Assembly: GCF_013386165.1 (NCBI RefSeq)
Contig: NZ_JACAOS010000001.1
Coordinates: 175,476-239,475, forward strand
Source of the DNA: Pseudomonas gingeri
Lineage (GTDB): Bacteria; Pseudomonadota; Gammaproteobacteria; Pseudomonadales; Pseudomonadaceae
Length of the DNA: 64,000 nt
Reading direction: 5' to 3'
Below, one piece after another: positions 54,093-63,205 of the stretch. The first letter of the stretch is position 1. Every line of letters begins with the position of its first letter. The notes under the pieces are model-generated. The model was not told the origin of the DNA, did not search any database, and saw nothing but the letters and a program-made list of their open reading frames with translations. The position numbers and the translations under genes were made by a program.

Positions 54093-57000
54093 ATGGACGA
54101 CTCCCACCCCCTTCCCGACCCCGGCGTCGGGCTTGAGACCCAATCGCTCATCGACGAACAACAACGCTTTGTGCATTCGCGGGAGAGTTGGCGACTCGCG
54201 GACATCGGCAACCATCTGCTGTCCGTTTCCGCCACCGCGATGGAGCCCCTGAACGAGGTCGAGCGGCTGACCTATGCCAGCGCGTTTCGCTACCTCAACG
54301 ACATGACCCGGGCGGTCGAAGCCGAGAATCGCAAGCTTGGCAGCGCCTTCGAGCAGGATGGGCTCAAGCGCCTGCGTGAGGCCTTGCGCGAAAGCACCGG
54401 GCGCGACCAGGATCCGCGCAAGGTCTATATCCATACCCTGCACATGGAGTTCAAGGACAGCGATTGGCAAACCGGCCGCCGCAGCAAGCGGGCCTACGAC
54501 CCCAATGCGCCGCTGGCCCATGTCTACAGTTTGTCGCTCTGGCAGGCGGCCTGCCTGAACTTCGGCTTCGGCGATCTGTTCAGCTCCGAGCGGGTGCGTG
54601 CCAGTTGGATCGATGAGCGACCCGGCCCCGGCTATCAATGGGGATTCGCGCCCCATGACATCCTCCAGGTCAGCACGATGCCGATCCTCGATTTCGTCAA
54701 CATCGCCCGCGCTCTGGATCTCGGGCGCGATCTCAAGGCCCGTGTGGACAAGGCGCTTGGCGAGGGTGGTGTGCTGGGCCAGCGCCTGGAGCAGATGGCC
54801 TGGGCCGAGATCGTGTTCAACCCCTATGAGGCTTATCGCAATGGTGCATCCAGCGGGGTCACCCATGCACCCTTCACTGTCCTGCGTCATGCGTTATGGA
54901 GCGCGCCGCAGACCGTGACCGTGAATGCCGTCTCGATCCGGCTTCCGGACAACGAAGTCGTGGTCATTCTGAAAAAGGTCAACCTTTCCTATCAACTGGG
55001 CAAGGCGCTGTTCGGCGAGAGCGACGTGATCTCCAGTTTTCTCGAACTGCCGTTGTTCACCTTCGAAATCGAGCGCTTCGACGGGGTTTTCAGTTACTAC
55101 CCCAATCGACTGGGAGGGGCGTTGCGTTACCACAGCGACACCTCAACCTTCGAGACCGAGTTCAAGCAGCAGCTCAAGGACGACAATGCACAAAAGCGCC
55201 TCAATTGGTTTCTGGCGCCATTGAGTATCAAGCAGCAGGCCGTTGTGCGCGATATCGTCACCGAGCATCCCCGGCCGGAAGGGCTGAACGCGGTGACCGG
55301 CGGGCTATACGATGCCTTCCATTGGGCGTTTCCTGCGCCGGTACTCGAAGCACTCCAGTGGAATTACCAGGCGCTGACGAGCACGCCCGCGCAGGCGTTG
55401 AGAGACTACTACCTGCAACGTGACCGGCAGAACCTCAACGAACTGGCGGTCGAGCGCTCGGTGCAGGATTGGCGGGCCTTCATCGAGGGTGCCAGTGCGG
55501 TCCTGGATGAAGTGCTCGGGCTGTTGCTGTTGCCGGTGCCGGGAGGGTTGCGCGGCATGGGCCGGGTTGTGCAGATCGCCCTGTTCGGAACCCTGGGCTA
55601 CAACTTCATCCAGGGCCTCACGGAGGCGGCAAAAGGGCGGCCGGAGCAACTGGCGCAGTCGGTCGTCGATATCGGCAATCTGTTGATCAGCGCGGGCCTT
55701 CATCGCAACGCGGTGAAATGGTCGATACGCCGTCACCGCGAATTGCAGCGTTGCCTGGGCGCCGCGCACCGGATCCAGGTGGCGGGCAACCATACCCTCT
55801 GGGCTTCGCGGTTGGACCGTTATGTCAGCGTGAAAATCGGCCTGCTGCATGGTGAGTCGGTCCGCGAGCCAGGGGTGATCGAACGGGGCGGCAAGCGATA
55901 CGGCGAGCTGCGGGTCGATGGCGAACGGCAGGCGTTCGAGCTGGCCTACGATCCCGTCTCCAAGGAATACACCCTGGTGCATCCGGACCCCGGCGTATAC
56001 CGCCCGGTGGTGAACTTCGACCCGCAGTTGCGGCATTGGCAGCTGGCGCTGGACAACCCCGAGCCGCCGACCCTGAGTCAACTGGGCGAACGACTGTTGC
56101 CGGGTGGGCCGTTGACGAGTCGCGAATTTGCCCGCTTGAACCGGATCAGCGGGACCACCTCGCAGACCCTCCAGCAGGTCTGGAAGGGCGAGCCGGCGCC
56201 CGCCGCGCTGGTCGACACGGTCAAACGGCATAACATCGACCGCGCCCTGCAGGCCTTGAGCGCACCGTTGGTGTCGCGGTCGCCCTTGCCCGAGGAAGCG
56301 GATCGGGCGTTGTTCTCGGCGTTGACGCAACTGCCGGACTGGCCGGACGACCTGGCCCTGAGTATCCATGACCAGCAGGGCGCGCTGCTGGAGGCCTACG
56401 GGAAACAGGACCGCTTGGCCGAACATGGCCGGCGTGTGTCGATACGCCGCCTGGCGGATGGCGGGTATGTGGATCACGGGGCGCCGGAGACCATCGCCGA
56501 TCACGATCTGGGCCCGGTGGGGTTGATTCTCGGGTTATTGCCGAGCGATGCGGCGCTGGCCCGGCCCCTTTCGCCCAGCCAGGCATTTTCGAGCCGGGTG
56601 GTTATCCTCAGGCGACGGATCGTTGATCTGGTGACCCGTGAGAGACCCCGACTGTTCGAAACCCTGAGCCGCTATCCGGGGCAGCTGAAGTCCGAGCGGC
56701 CGGAGTTGGCGCCGGGTCTGCGCAAGTTTCTCCCGGTGGCGCGAGCGCCGCGATCGGCGTTGTTCGAAAAGGTCCTGGCCCTGCATCCCGACCTGTCTCC
56801 CGCACGTGCTGCCGAGTGGTTGCGCAGCCCGTCATTGACGGCCGCCGAGCGTGCCGGCCTGCTGACTTCGGGCCTGTTGCCCGAAGGTCCTCGTCATGCC
56901 CTCGCGCAAGCGGCCAGAAGTCAGGGCCTGGAACAGTCGCTCGATGGTATTTATCAGCGTCGGTCGTGGAATCTGTCGACGGATGCCTGGGCGCGTGAAG

Positions 57001-60000
57001 GCATGGCGGCGCTGTTGTGGCAAAAACTGGGGATGACCCTGGAGATTACCGAGGTCCGGCCAGGGCAAACCGTGGCGCCGGTTGCCGCGGATCCGGCGGC
57101 CAGGCGGGTGTTGTTGCACCATCACGGGCAGGGCCGCTATGGGGTATTCGATACCCTCAGCCAATCTGAGCGCCCGGTCCCGGCGGGCGATGACAATTTC
57201 TACAAGGCCTTCAACGCCGCGTTGCCGCGTGACGATCAGATCCGGCTGGGGATCAACGATGTGACGGCGGACAATGCCGGGTTATTGCGGCGCGACACCG
57301 GGGACGCCCTGACGGACCGGCGCACCGATGACGGTGATATACGGCCCTGGAACGATTCGGCGCACGCTTACCGGCAAGCCTTCGACCTGCCTGCCGAGCT
57401 GGAGCCCGATCCGCTGGGGCTGTATCGCTGGCGGGAGAAAACCTGGTTGCCCTTGGATGACGGGCTGTTCGAGGCCAATCGGAATCCGCTCCTGGACGAA
57501 TGGGGCATCGAGCATCCGCGCTTGCCTGGAGCCTATCGGCTTGAGCTGGAGCACAACGACGCCGGTGCCTGGTGGCACGAGCAGGAACAGCCGCTGGAGT
57601 GGGAAGGGCTGAAGCTGTTTCGGCGTCTGGGTGATCGGGCAGCGTCGCAGTCCGATGAGTTGGCGCGGCACTTGATGGCGATCTGTGATGTCAGCGAGGA
57701 CCAGTTGCGCAAGGTTCATGTGACCCGTTCACGGGCGCCGGGGCTGCTGATGGATACGTTGCAACGGGTGGACAGTCATGTGCGGGTCGGCGACAGCCTC
57801 GACCGGCTGAGCACCACCGGCAAGCTCGACCAGGTTCTGAGCCGGGCGCTCGAACAGTTGGGCGACTCGGAACGCCGCGCACTCTTCGGCGAGAGTGAGC
57901 GTGACGAAGCGAGCCGTGTGCAGGCGCTGATGGACAAAAAACGCGAGGACGCCCAGGCACTCAAGACCCTGCTGGGCAACGCACTTGAGCGGGCCCGGGC
58001 GCCCGCCAGCGATCCGTCGACGGCGCTGATTCGCCGGCTGTTTCCCGGTTTGCCAGAGCGGGTGGCCCGGGAAATCGTCGAACAGGCCGATGACGAACAG
58101 CTTCGAGAGATGGACACCGGCAAGCTGCCCCTGGCGTTGGGGCAAGAGGCCCGTTGGTGGATTCAGGATGTCCGGCTCGGTCGGGCGCTGGAAGGTTTTC
58201 AGGTCGACAGCCTGATCAATGGCGACAACGACCGGCTGGCCTTGCATCTGCTCGAACATCTACCGGAATGGCCGGCAGACCTGCGCATCGAGATCCGCGA
58301 GACCTCGGCGTCGGGGGCGCTGCTCGACGGCCTGGGCAGTACTGATGCGTCCCAGCGCGCATTGATCGTCAAGTCCGCCGAAGGCTATGCGCCTGGCGCC
58401 GACCAGGGCAATGGCCTGCGCCCGGTGAGTCGCAACCTGATTCCCTCGATCATGGCCGCCTTGCCTGCGCCTGTGCGCCGGGCGCTGGTCCCCAGCGGCC
58501 TTGCCAGCCAACTGCGCCGCGACCTGGCCGGTGTCGCGGTCGGCGACCGTGGACGAGCGAAGCGTCTGTTGGGCATGCGCCCCGAGATCCCCGGTTTTGT
58601 GCCGCCACAGCGTCTTGCCGATGGCCGGGTCGGCTATGAACTGAGCGGCGGTGAAGGGCGGCACAATCGGCAATTGACGCGTTTCAGAAACCTGTATTCG
58701 GGCTATTCCTATGCCGAAGCGTCTCGACAGCTGGCGCTGCTGGGCGAGAGTTTCGCCAGTCGCGATGGGGTGATCCGTCAACGCGTTCAGGAGCTGGATG
58801 CGCTCAGGGGCGATCTCAAGCGCTGGCGCCAGACCCGGTATAACGCTGAATCACAGGCGCATTTGTATCAGTTCGCCAAACGCATCAAGCAGTGCTGGCG
58901 CCGGGAAACCTTGCGAGCCCCCGCTCAGAGCAGTGGCGAGTCCGGTTACCTGCTGAGCCTGGACCGCCTGGAGGTCAGTCGCTTTCCGTTGTTTCCCAGA
59001 GCTGCCGACTTTTCCCACGTCACGCGCTTGTCGATGCGCAGTATGAAGGTCGAGGCGCCGGTGTTTCTCGACCAGTTCCTGCGTCAGTTCGTGTCATTGC
59101 AGGAGCTGGATCTGTCCTACAATCGCCTGTCCGATTTTCCTGTATTGGAAGGCTCGATGCGTGAGCTGCGTCGGCTGAAGCTGGCGCATAACCGTATTGT
59201 CTTTCCCCAGGGCGGTCATCAGCGCCTGGCCAGCATGAGCGAACTGGTTCAACTGGACCTGAGTGACAATCCGCTGTGGCATTCGCCCGATCTCACCGAG
59301 CTGCATTTGCTGAGAAAACTGGACCTGCGCAATACCCAGATAGAAACCCTGCCTGACGGAATCGAGCAGCTGCACCAACTGACTTTTGCCAACTTGAGTA
59401 ATAACCGTATTCGGAATATTTCGGGGCGAGTCCTTGCCGGCTTCGCGGCCGCCAGGCCCGAGAACGTTGAACCGACAGCGGTTGCGCTGACCCACAATCC
59501 GCTTTCAGGCAATACACGACGACGCCTGCAATATTTCAAGCTGAGTCATCCGGATAATCGCTTCGGCTTTGATGTGCCTGAGCTGGAGGGGCTCGATCTG
59601 TGGTTATGGGAACAGTCTGCCAGCCGCGACGATGCGCTTGCGCAGGCCTGGCATAGCTTGTCCGCCGCCTCGGGGGAGGAGTTCCTGCTTTTTTTCCGCG
59701 AGTTGGCGAAGCTTCCCGAACTGTATCTGGAGAGCAAGGATACGATTCGCGAAAACCTGATCGAGCATCTGCAGTACGTCCTCTCTTCTGCCGCACGGAA
59801 CCCGGAGTTGCGCAGCCAGCTATTCGATATCGTCCACTACGGTGGGCTGGGTGACTCGACGGCCTTCGAGATTTTCAGACGGCTGCAGTTGGAGGCGTTT
59901 TATGCGTTCGCCCGCCGTCAGACCGAGGTAAGTATGAGGGAGCAGAGGGTCTTTGTGCTGGCCCGGGGAGAGTTCCGCTACTTCACCTTGCACAATGAGG

Positions 60001-60428
60001 TGTACAGACAGAACGTCCAGTATCCGGAGGAACGCTTTCGGGCGTATGCCTCCGACCTCGGCGAGCTTCACCTGCCGCCGCTGTTTCTTGATGACGTGGT
60101 GCCGAGGAGCGTTGATCCAAGGGCGGTCGAGTCCATGCGCCGGCTCGTCCTGGACGCCGAAGCGGAGCGAGGGCTGGACAGTATATTGATGAGCAACCGT
60201 CATTGGCAGGCGTTCCTGAAGGACAGCCATATCAGCGAGCACGACCGGCTCTTTGGCGAGTTCTTCGACTATGAACCCTTGGAAGGCGAGACCACGCAGG
60301 ACTACAGGGACCGTGGCGAAGCGTTGCAGCGTGAGTACCTGAAGCGCTGTGAAAACTGGCTGCGCATCCTGACGCGCCAGGCACTGCCCAGGCTCTTTCG
60401 GGTCAACATCGACGCCGGGCAGGATTAA
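54093..60428 (+). CDS. Giant dermonecrotic-toxin/LRR/NEL-like protein, copy 2
   Basis: The product is about 2,111 residues and is collinear with copy 1: helical N-terminus, hydrophobic region with LPVPGG, a WWHEQEQPLEWEG block (about 1159; copy 1 has WWHEFEDPLGWEG), leucine-rich repeats (about 1640-1780; LQELDLSYNRL, LVQLDLSDNPL, LRKLDLRNTQI) and a NEL-like C-terminus. At the catalytic position I read YGGLGDS (G1917-S1922), again without cysteine. I preferred ATG 54093 because AGAG precedes it by about 6 bases; ATG 54078 and GTG 54039 are alternatives. The two copies have diverged strongly in sequence while keeping the plan, so the duplication is old. A perfect 14-bp inverted repeat overlaps the stop. 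Confidence 0.83.
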   Translation: MDDSHPLPDPGVGLETQSLIDEQQRFVHSRESWRLADIGNHLLSVSATAMEPLNEVERLTYASAFRYLNDMTRAVEAENRKLGSAFEQDGLKRLREALRESTGRDQDPRKVYIHTLHMEFKDSDWQTGRRSKRAYDPNAPLAHVYSLSLWQAACLNFGFGDLFSSERVRASWIDERPGPGYQWGFAPHDILQVSTMPILDFVNIARALDLGRDLKARVDKALGEGGVLGQRLEQMAWAEIVFNPYEAYRNGASSGVTHAPFTVLRHALWSAPQTVTVNAVSIRLPDNEVVVILKKVNLSYQLGKALFGESDVISSFLELPLFTFEIERFDGVFSYYPNRLGGALRYHSDTSTFETEFKQQLKDDNAQKRLNWFLAPLSIKQQAVVRDIVTEHPRPEGLNAVTGGLYDAFHWAFPAPVLEALQWNYQALTSTPAQALRDYYLQRDRQNLNELAVERSVQDWRAFIEGASAVLDEVLGLLLLPVPGGLRGMGRVVQIALFGTLGYNFIQGLTEAAKGRPEQLAQSVVDIGNLLISAGLHRNAVKWSIRRHRELQRCLGAAHRIQVAGNHTLWASRLDRYVSVKIGLLHGESVREPGVIERGGKRYGELRVDGERQAFELAYDPVSKEYTLVHPDPGVYRPVVNFDPQLRHWQLALDNPEPPTLSQLGERLLPGGPLTSREFARLNRISGTTSQTLQQVWKGEPAPAALVDTVKRHNIDRALQALSAPLVSRSPLPEEADRALFSALTQLPDWPDDLALSIHDQQGALLEAYGKQDRLAEHGRRVSIRRLADGGYVDHGAPETIADHDLGPVGLILGLLPSDAALARPLSPSQAFSSRVVILRRRIVDLVTRERPRLFETLSRYPGQLKSERPELAPGLRKFLPVARAPRSALFEKVLALHPDLSPARAAEWLRSPSLTAAERAGLLTSGLLPEGPRHALAQAARSQGLEQSLDGIYQRRSWNLSTDAWAREGMAALLWQKLGMTLEITEVRPGQTVAPVAADPAARRVLLHHHGQGRYGVFDTLSQSERPVPAGDDNFYKAFNAALPRDDQIRLGINDVTADNAGLLRRDTGDALTDRRTDDGDIRPWNDSAHAYRQAFDLPAELEPDPLGLYRWREKTWLPLDDGLFEANRNPLLDEWGIEHPRLPGAYRLELEHNDAGAWWHEQEQPLEWEGLKLFRRLGDRAASQSDELARHLMAICDVSEDQLRKVHVTRSRAPGLLMDTLQRVDSHVRVGDSLDRLSTTGKLDQVLSRALEQLGDSERRALFGESERDEASRVQALMDKKREDAQALKTLLGNALERARAPASDPSTALIRRLFPGLPERVAREIVEQADDEQLREMDTGKLPLALGQEARWWIQDVRLGRALEGFQVDSLINGDNDRLALHLLEHLPEWPADLRIEIRETSASGALLDGLGSTDASQRALIVKSAEGYAPGADQGNGLRPVSRNLIPSIMAALPAPVRRALVPSGLASQLRRDLAGVAVGDRGRAKRLLGMRPEIPGFVPPQRLADGRVGYELSGGEGRHNRQLTRFRNLYSGYSYAEASRQLALLGESFASRDGVIRQRVQELDALRGDLKRWRQTRYNAESQAHLYQFAKRIKQCWRRETLRAPAQSSGESGYLLSLDRLEVSRFPLFPRAADFSHVTRLSMRSMKVEAPVFLDQFLRQFVSLQELDLSYNRLSDFPVLEGSMRELRRLKLAHNRIVFPQGGHQRLASMSELVQLDLSDNPLWHSPDLTELHLLRKLDLRNTQIETLPDGIEQLHQLTFANLSNNRIRNISGRVLAGFAAARPENVEPTAVALTHNPLSGNTRRRLQYFKLSHPDNRFGFDVPELEGLDLWLWEQSASRDDALAQAWHSLSAASGEEFLLFFRELAKLPELYLESKDTIRENLIEHLQYVLSSAARNPELRSQLFDIVHYGGLGDSTAFEIFRRLQLEAFYAFARRQTEVSMREQRVFVLARGEFRYFTLHNEVYRQNVQYPEERFRAYASDLGELHLPPLFLDDVVPRSVDPRAVESMRRLVLDAEAERGLDSILMSNRHWQAFLKDSHISEHDRLFGEFFDYEPLEGETTQDYRDRGEALQREYLKRCENWLRILTRQALPRLFRVNIDAGQD

Positions 60429-60442
60429 TCCTGCCCGGCGTC
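60411..60442. terminator. Bidirectional hairpin between convergent genes
   Basis: GACGCCGGGCAGGA-TTAA-TCCTGCCCGGCGTC is a perfect 14-bp stem. Its loop carries the stop codon of the second giant gene, and it ends 4 bp from the convergent ghrB stop. There is no T-run, so it may work by blocking readthrough or protecting 3' ends. Confidence 0.7.
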
Positions 60443-60445
60443 CGT

Positions 60446-61420
60446 TCAGCCTTTCCAGACCTGGGGATTGACCAGGTCGCGCGGGCGTTCGCCCAACAAG
60501 GCGCTGCGCAGGTTGGCCAGCGCCCGATTGGCCATGGCTTCGCGGGTTTCGTGGGTGGCCGAACCGATATGCGGCAGGGTCACGGCGTTCTTCAGCTGGA
60601 ACAACGGCGACTCGGCCAGCGGTTCTTTCTCGTAGACGTCGAGGCCGGCGCCACGCAGGGTGCCGTTTTGCAGGGCCTGGATCAGCGCCGCTTCGTCCAC
60701 CACCGGACCCCGGGAGATGTTGATCAGGATCGCGTCGGACTTCATCAGGCCCAGTTCGCGATGGCTGATCAGGTGGCGAGTCTTGTCGCTCAAGGGCACC
60801 ACCAAGACCACGAAGTCGGACTCGGCCAGCAAGGCGTCGAGGCTGCGGAACTGCGCGCCGAGTTGCTGTTCGAGGTCCGGCTTGCGGCTGTTGCCGCTGT
60901 AGAGAATCGGCATATTGAAGCCGAGGTGACCACGACGGGCGACGGCGGCGCCGATATTGCCCATGCCGACGATGCCCAGGGTCTTGCCGTGCACATCGCC
61001 GCCGAACAGGGCCGGGCCGACGCTGGCCTGCCATTGTCCGGCCTTGGTCCAGGCGTCCAGTTCGGCGACCCGGCGGGCGCTGCTCATGAGCAGGGCGAAG
61101 CCCAGGTCGGCGGTGCTTTCGGTGAGCACGTCGGGGGTGTTGGTGAGCATGATCCCGCGTTCGTTGAAGTAGGCCAGGTCATAGTTGTCGTAGCCGACCG
61201 AGACGCTGGAGACCACTTCGAGCTTGCCGGCGTTTTCCAGCTGGGCGCGCCCGAGCTTGCGGCCGACGCCAATCAGCCCGTGGGCGTGGGGCAGGGCTTC
61301 GTCGAATTGGGCGTTGAGATCACCGCGTTTCGGATCCGGGACAATCACTTCGAAATCCTGGCGCAGGTGCTCGACCATGGCAGGGGTGACACGGCTGAAG
61401 GCGAGTACAGTCTTTTTCAT
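60446..61420 (-). CDS. ghrB: Glyoxylate/hydroxypyruvate/2-ketogluconate reductase
   Basis: The 324-residue D-2-hydroxyacid dehydrogenase has a Rossmann motif GIVGMGNIGAAVARR (about 146-160), the substrate arginine in INISRGPVVDE, and the catalytic histidine in LPHIGSATHETR. The length equals that of E. coli GhrB. ATG 61420 (MKKTVLAF) has GAG upstream and is preferred to ATG 61432. It is transcribed alone, convergent with the giant gene. Substrate range among glyoxylate, hydroxypyruvate and 2-ketogluconate cannot be fixed. Confidence 0.9.
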   Translation of the reverse strand: MKKTVLAFSRVTPAMVEHLRQDFEVIVPDPKRGDLNAQFDEALPHAHGLIGVGRKLGRAQLENAGKLEVVSSVSVGYDNYDLAYFNERGIMLTNTPDVLTESTADLGFALLMSSARRVAELDAWTKAGQWQASVGPALFGGDVHGKTLGIVGMGNIGAAVARRGHLGFNMPILYSGNSRKPDLEQQLGAQFRSLDALLAESDFVVLVVPLSDKTRHLISHRELGLMKSDAILINISRGPVVDEAALIQALQNGTLRGAGLDVYEKEPLAESPLFQLKNAVTLPHIGSATHETREAMANRALANLRSALLGERPRDLVNPQVWKG

Positions 61421-61555
61421 CGCGGGGCTCATCGAACGGCGGGAATGCCAAGCACGCTATCATTTTTCGCCGGATCCTGCCTCGCCTGCGATCTCAAGCC
61501 TGGCCGAGATGCAATTTGAAGCCGAGCGCGGACGTGTGGCGAGCGGGCTTGCCCC

Positions 61556-61895
61556 AATGCCAGTCAGTTAAGAACCATCTCAAGCCTGGCCGAGACTTGT
61601 GGCGAGCGGGCTTGCCCGCGCTCGGCTGCGAAGCAGTCGCAAAATCTATCATCGTGTTCTACCTGACACATCACGATCACTGGTTTTGGGGCCGCTTCGC
61701 AGCCCAGCGCGGGCAAGCCCGCTCGCCACAGGACCGCGCTCGGCTTCAAATTTTCTTAACTGACTGGCATTAGGGCTTGCCCGCGCTGGGCTGCGAAGCG
61801 CCCCTAAAACCAGAGAACTCGTTCCACCTGATACAGCGAGGTGTCAGGTTTTACGACTGCTGCGCAGCCGAGCGCGGGCAAGCCCGCTCACCACA
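61556..61895. repeat. Cluster of REPIN doublets with CTTAACTGACTGGCATTAG spacers
   Basis: Two doublets with GTGGCGAGCGGGCTTGCCCGC arms occupy about 61597-61732 and 61776-61895. They are bordered by AATGCCAGTCAGTTAAG (61556-61572) and CTTAACTGACTGGCATTAG (61755-61773), inverted relative to one another. This fills most of the 492 bp between ghrB and the LysR gene; no gene is seen. Confidence 0.85.
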
Positions 61896-61912
61896 AGGGA
61901 AATCGCCTGCGA

Positions 61913-62869
61913 TCAGGTTGCGATCCGCACGTGCCCCAGTTCATACGCCGCCAATTCGGCCTGATGACTCGCGAGGATCTCCGGCAAGGTACTGCGCAGG
62001 TACTCGACCCAGGTCTTGATCTTGGCATCCAGATACTGGCGCGACGGATAGATCGCATACACATTCAGTTCCTGCGACCGATAGCTGGGCATCATCCGCA
62101 CCAGGCTGCCGTTGCGCAGCCCTTCAATCGCCGCATACACCGGCAACACGCCAACCCCCATGCCACTGGTGATCGCCGCCTTCATCGCATCGGCGGAGTT
62201 GACCAGGAACGGCGACGTCGCAATGTTCACCGCTTCCTGACCATCCGGGCCATCGAAGGCCCAGCGGTCCAGGGCGATCACCGGGCTCACCAGGCGCAGG
62301 CAGGCATGGTTGAGCAGGTCGCTGGGGCGCTGCGCGCAGCCGTTGGCTTTGACGTAGGCCGGCGAGGCACACACGATGCTGTAGGTGATCCCCAAACGCT
62401 GGGAGACAAAACCCGAGTCCGGCAGCTCGCTGGCCAGCACGATGGACACGTCATAACCTTCGTCGAGCAGATCCGGCACACGGTTGGCCAGGGTCAGGTC
62501 GAAGGTGACATCCGGATGGGTCTTGCGATAACGGGCGATGGCGTCAATGACGAAATGCTGGCCGACCCCGGTCATCGAGTGCACTTTCAACTGCCCGGCC
62601 GGACGCGCATGGGCATCGCTGGCCTCGGCTTCGGCTTCCTCGACATAGGCCAGGATCTGCCCGCAGCGCAGCAGGTAACGCTTGCCGGCCTCGGTCAGGG
62701 CGATGCGGCGGGTGGTGCGGTTGAGCAGGCGGGTTTGCAGATGGGCCTCAAGAGCCGAGACCGCGCGCGAGACGTTGGCCGTCGTGGTGTCCAGTTGCAC
62801 GGCGGCGGCGGTGAAGCTGCCGGCTTCGGCCACGCAACTGAAGGCGCGCATGTTTTGCAAGGTGTCCAT
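61913..62869 (-). CDS. LysR-family regulator
   Basis: The 318-residue protein has a LysR helix-turn-helix (residues 1-60, MRAFSCVAEAGSFTAAAVQLDTTTANVSRAVSALE) and an effector domain of the CrgA/DhcR-like subgroup (GQLKVHSMTGVGQHFV, MKAAITSGMGVGVLPVY). ATG 62869 follows GAGAG. It diverges from the efflux gene at 63206, with a REPIN in the 336-bp gap, so control of that gene is possible but not sure. Confidence 0.9.
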   Translation of the reverse strand: MDTLQNMRAFSCVAEAGSFTAAAVQLDTTTANVSRAVSALEAHLQTRLLNRTTRRIALTEAGKRYLLRCGQILAYVEEAEAEASDAHARPAGQLKVHSMTGVGQHFVIDAIARYRKTHPDVTFDLTLANRVPDLLDEGYDVSIVLASELPDSGFVSQRLGITYSIVCASPAYVKANGCAQRPSDLLNHACLRLVSPVIALDRWAFDGPDGQEAVNIATSPFLVNSADAMKAAITSGMGVGVLPVYAAIEGLRNGSLVRMMPSYRSQELNVYAIYPSRQYLDAKIKTWVEYLRSTLPEILASHQAELAAYELGHVRIAT

Positions 62870-63030
62870 GGGGTGCTCTCTGGGGTGACGGCAAATTGTG
62901 ACACGAAGTAACGGTGTGAAGGGCATACGACCAAGGGATTATCGCGTTAACGGTAACAAAGATTCACAGAAAGGCCATCTTATCGCCTGACGGGCCGCCC
63001 CCTAGAATTGCACGCATTCACCGCTGGGCT

Positions 63031-63128
63031 GTGGGAGCCGGCTTGCTGGCGATCCGCCGAAGGCGGCCATTGATGACGGATGTGTGGCGTTAATGAAATC
63101 GCCATCGCCAGCAAGCCGGCTCCTACGG
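63031..63128. repeat. REPIN (GTGGGAGCCGGCTTGC type)
   Basis: GTGGGAGCCGGCTTGCTGGC at the left and GCCAGCAAGCCGGCTCCTAC at the right form an inverted pair like that at 12861-12946. It lies between the LysR gene and the efflux gene. The remainder of the gap shows no gene. Confidence 0.85.
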
Positions 63129-63205
63129 GTTCGGTGTTTCACCACACAATACCGTCAGCCCCCGTAGGGGCAATCCACCTCGCTTAATCTCAGGAATTCG
63201 CAGCA

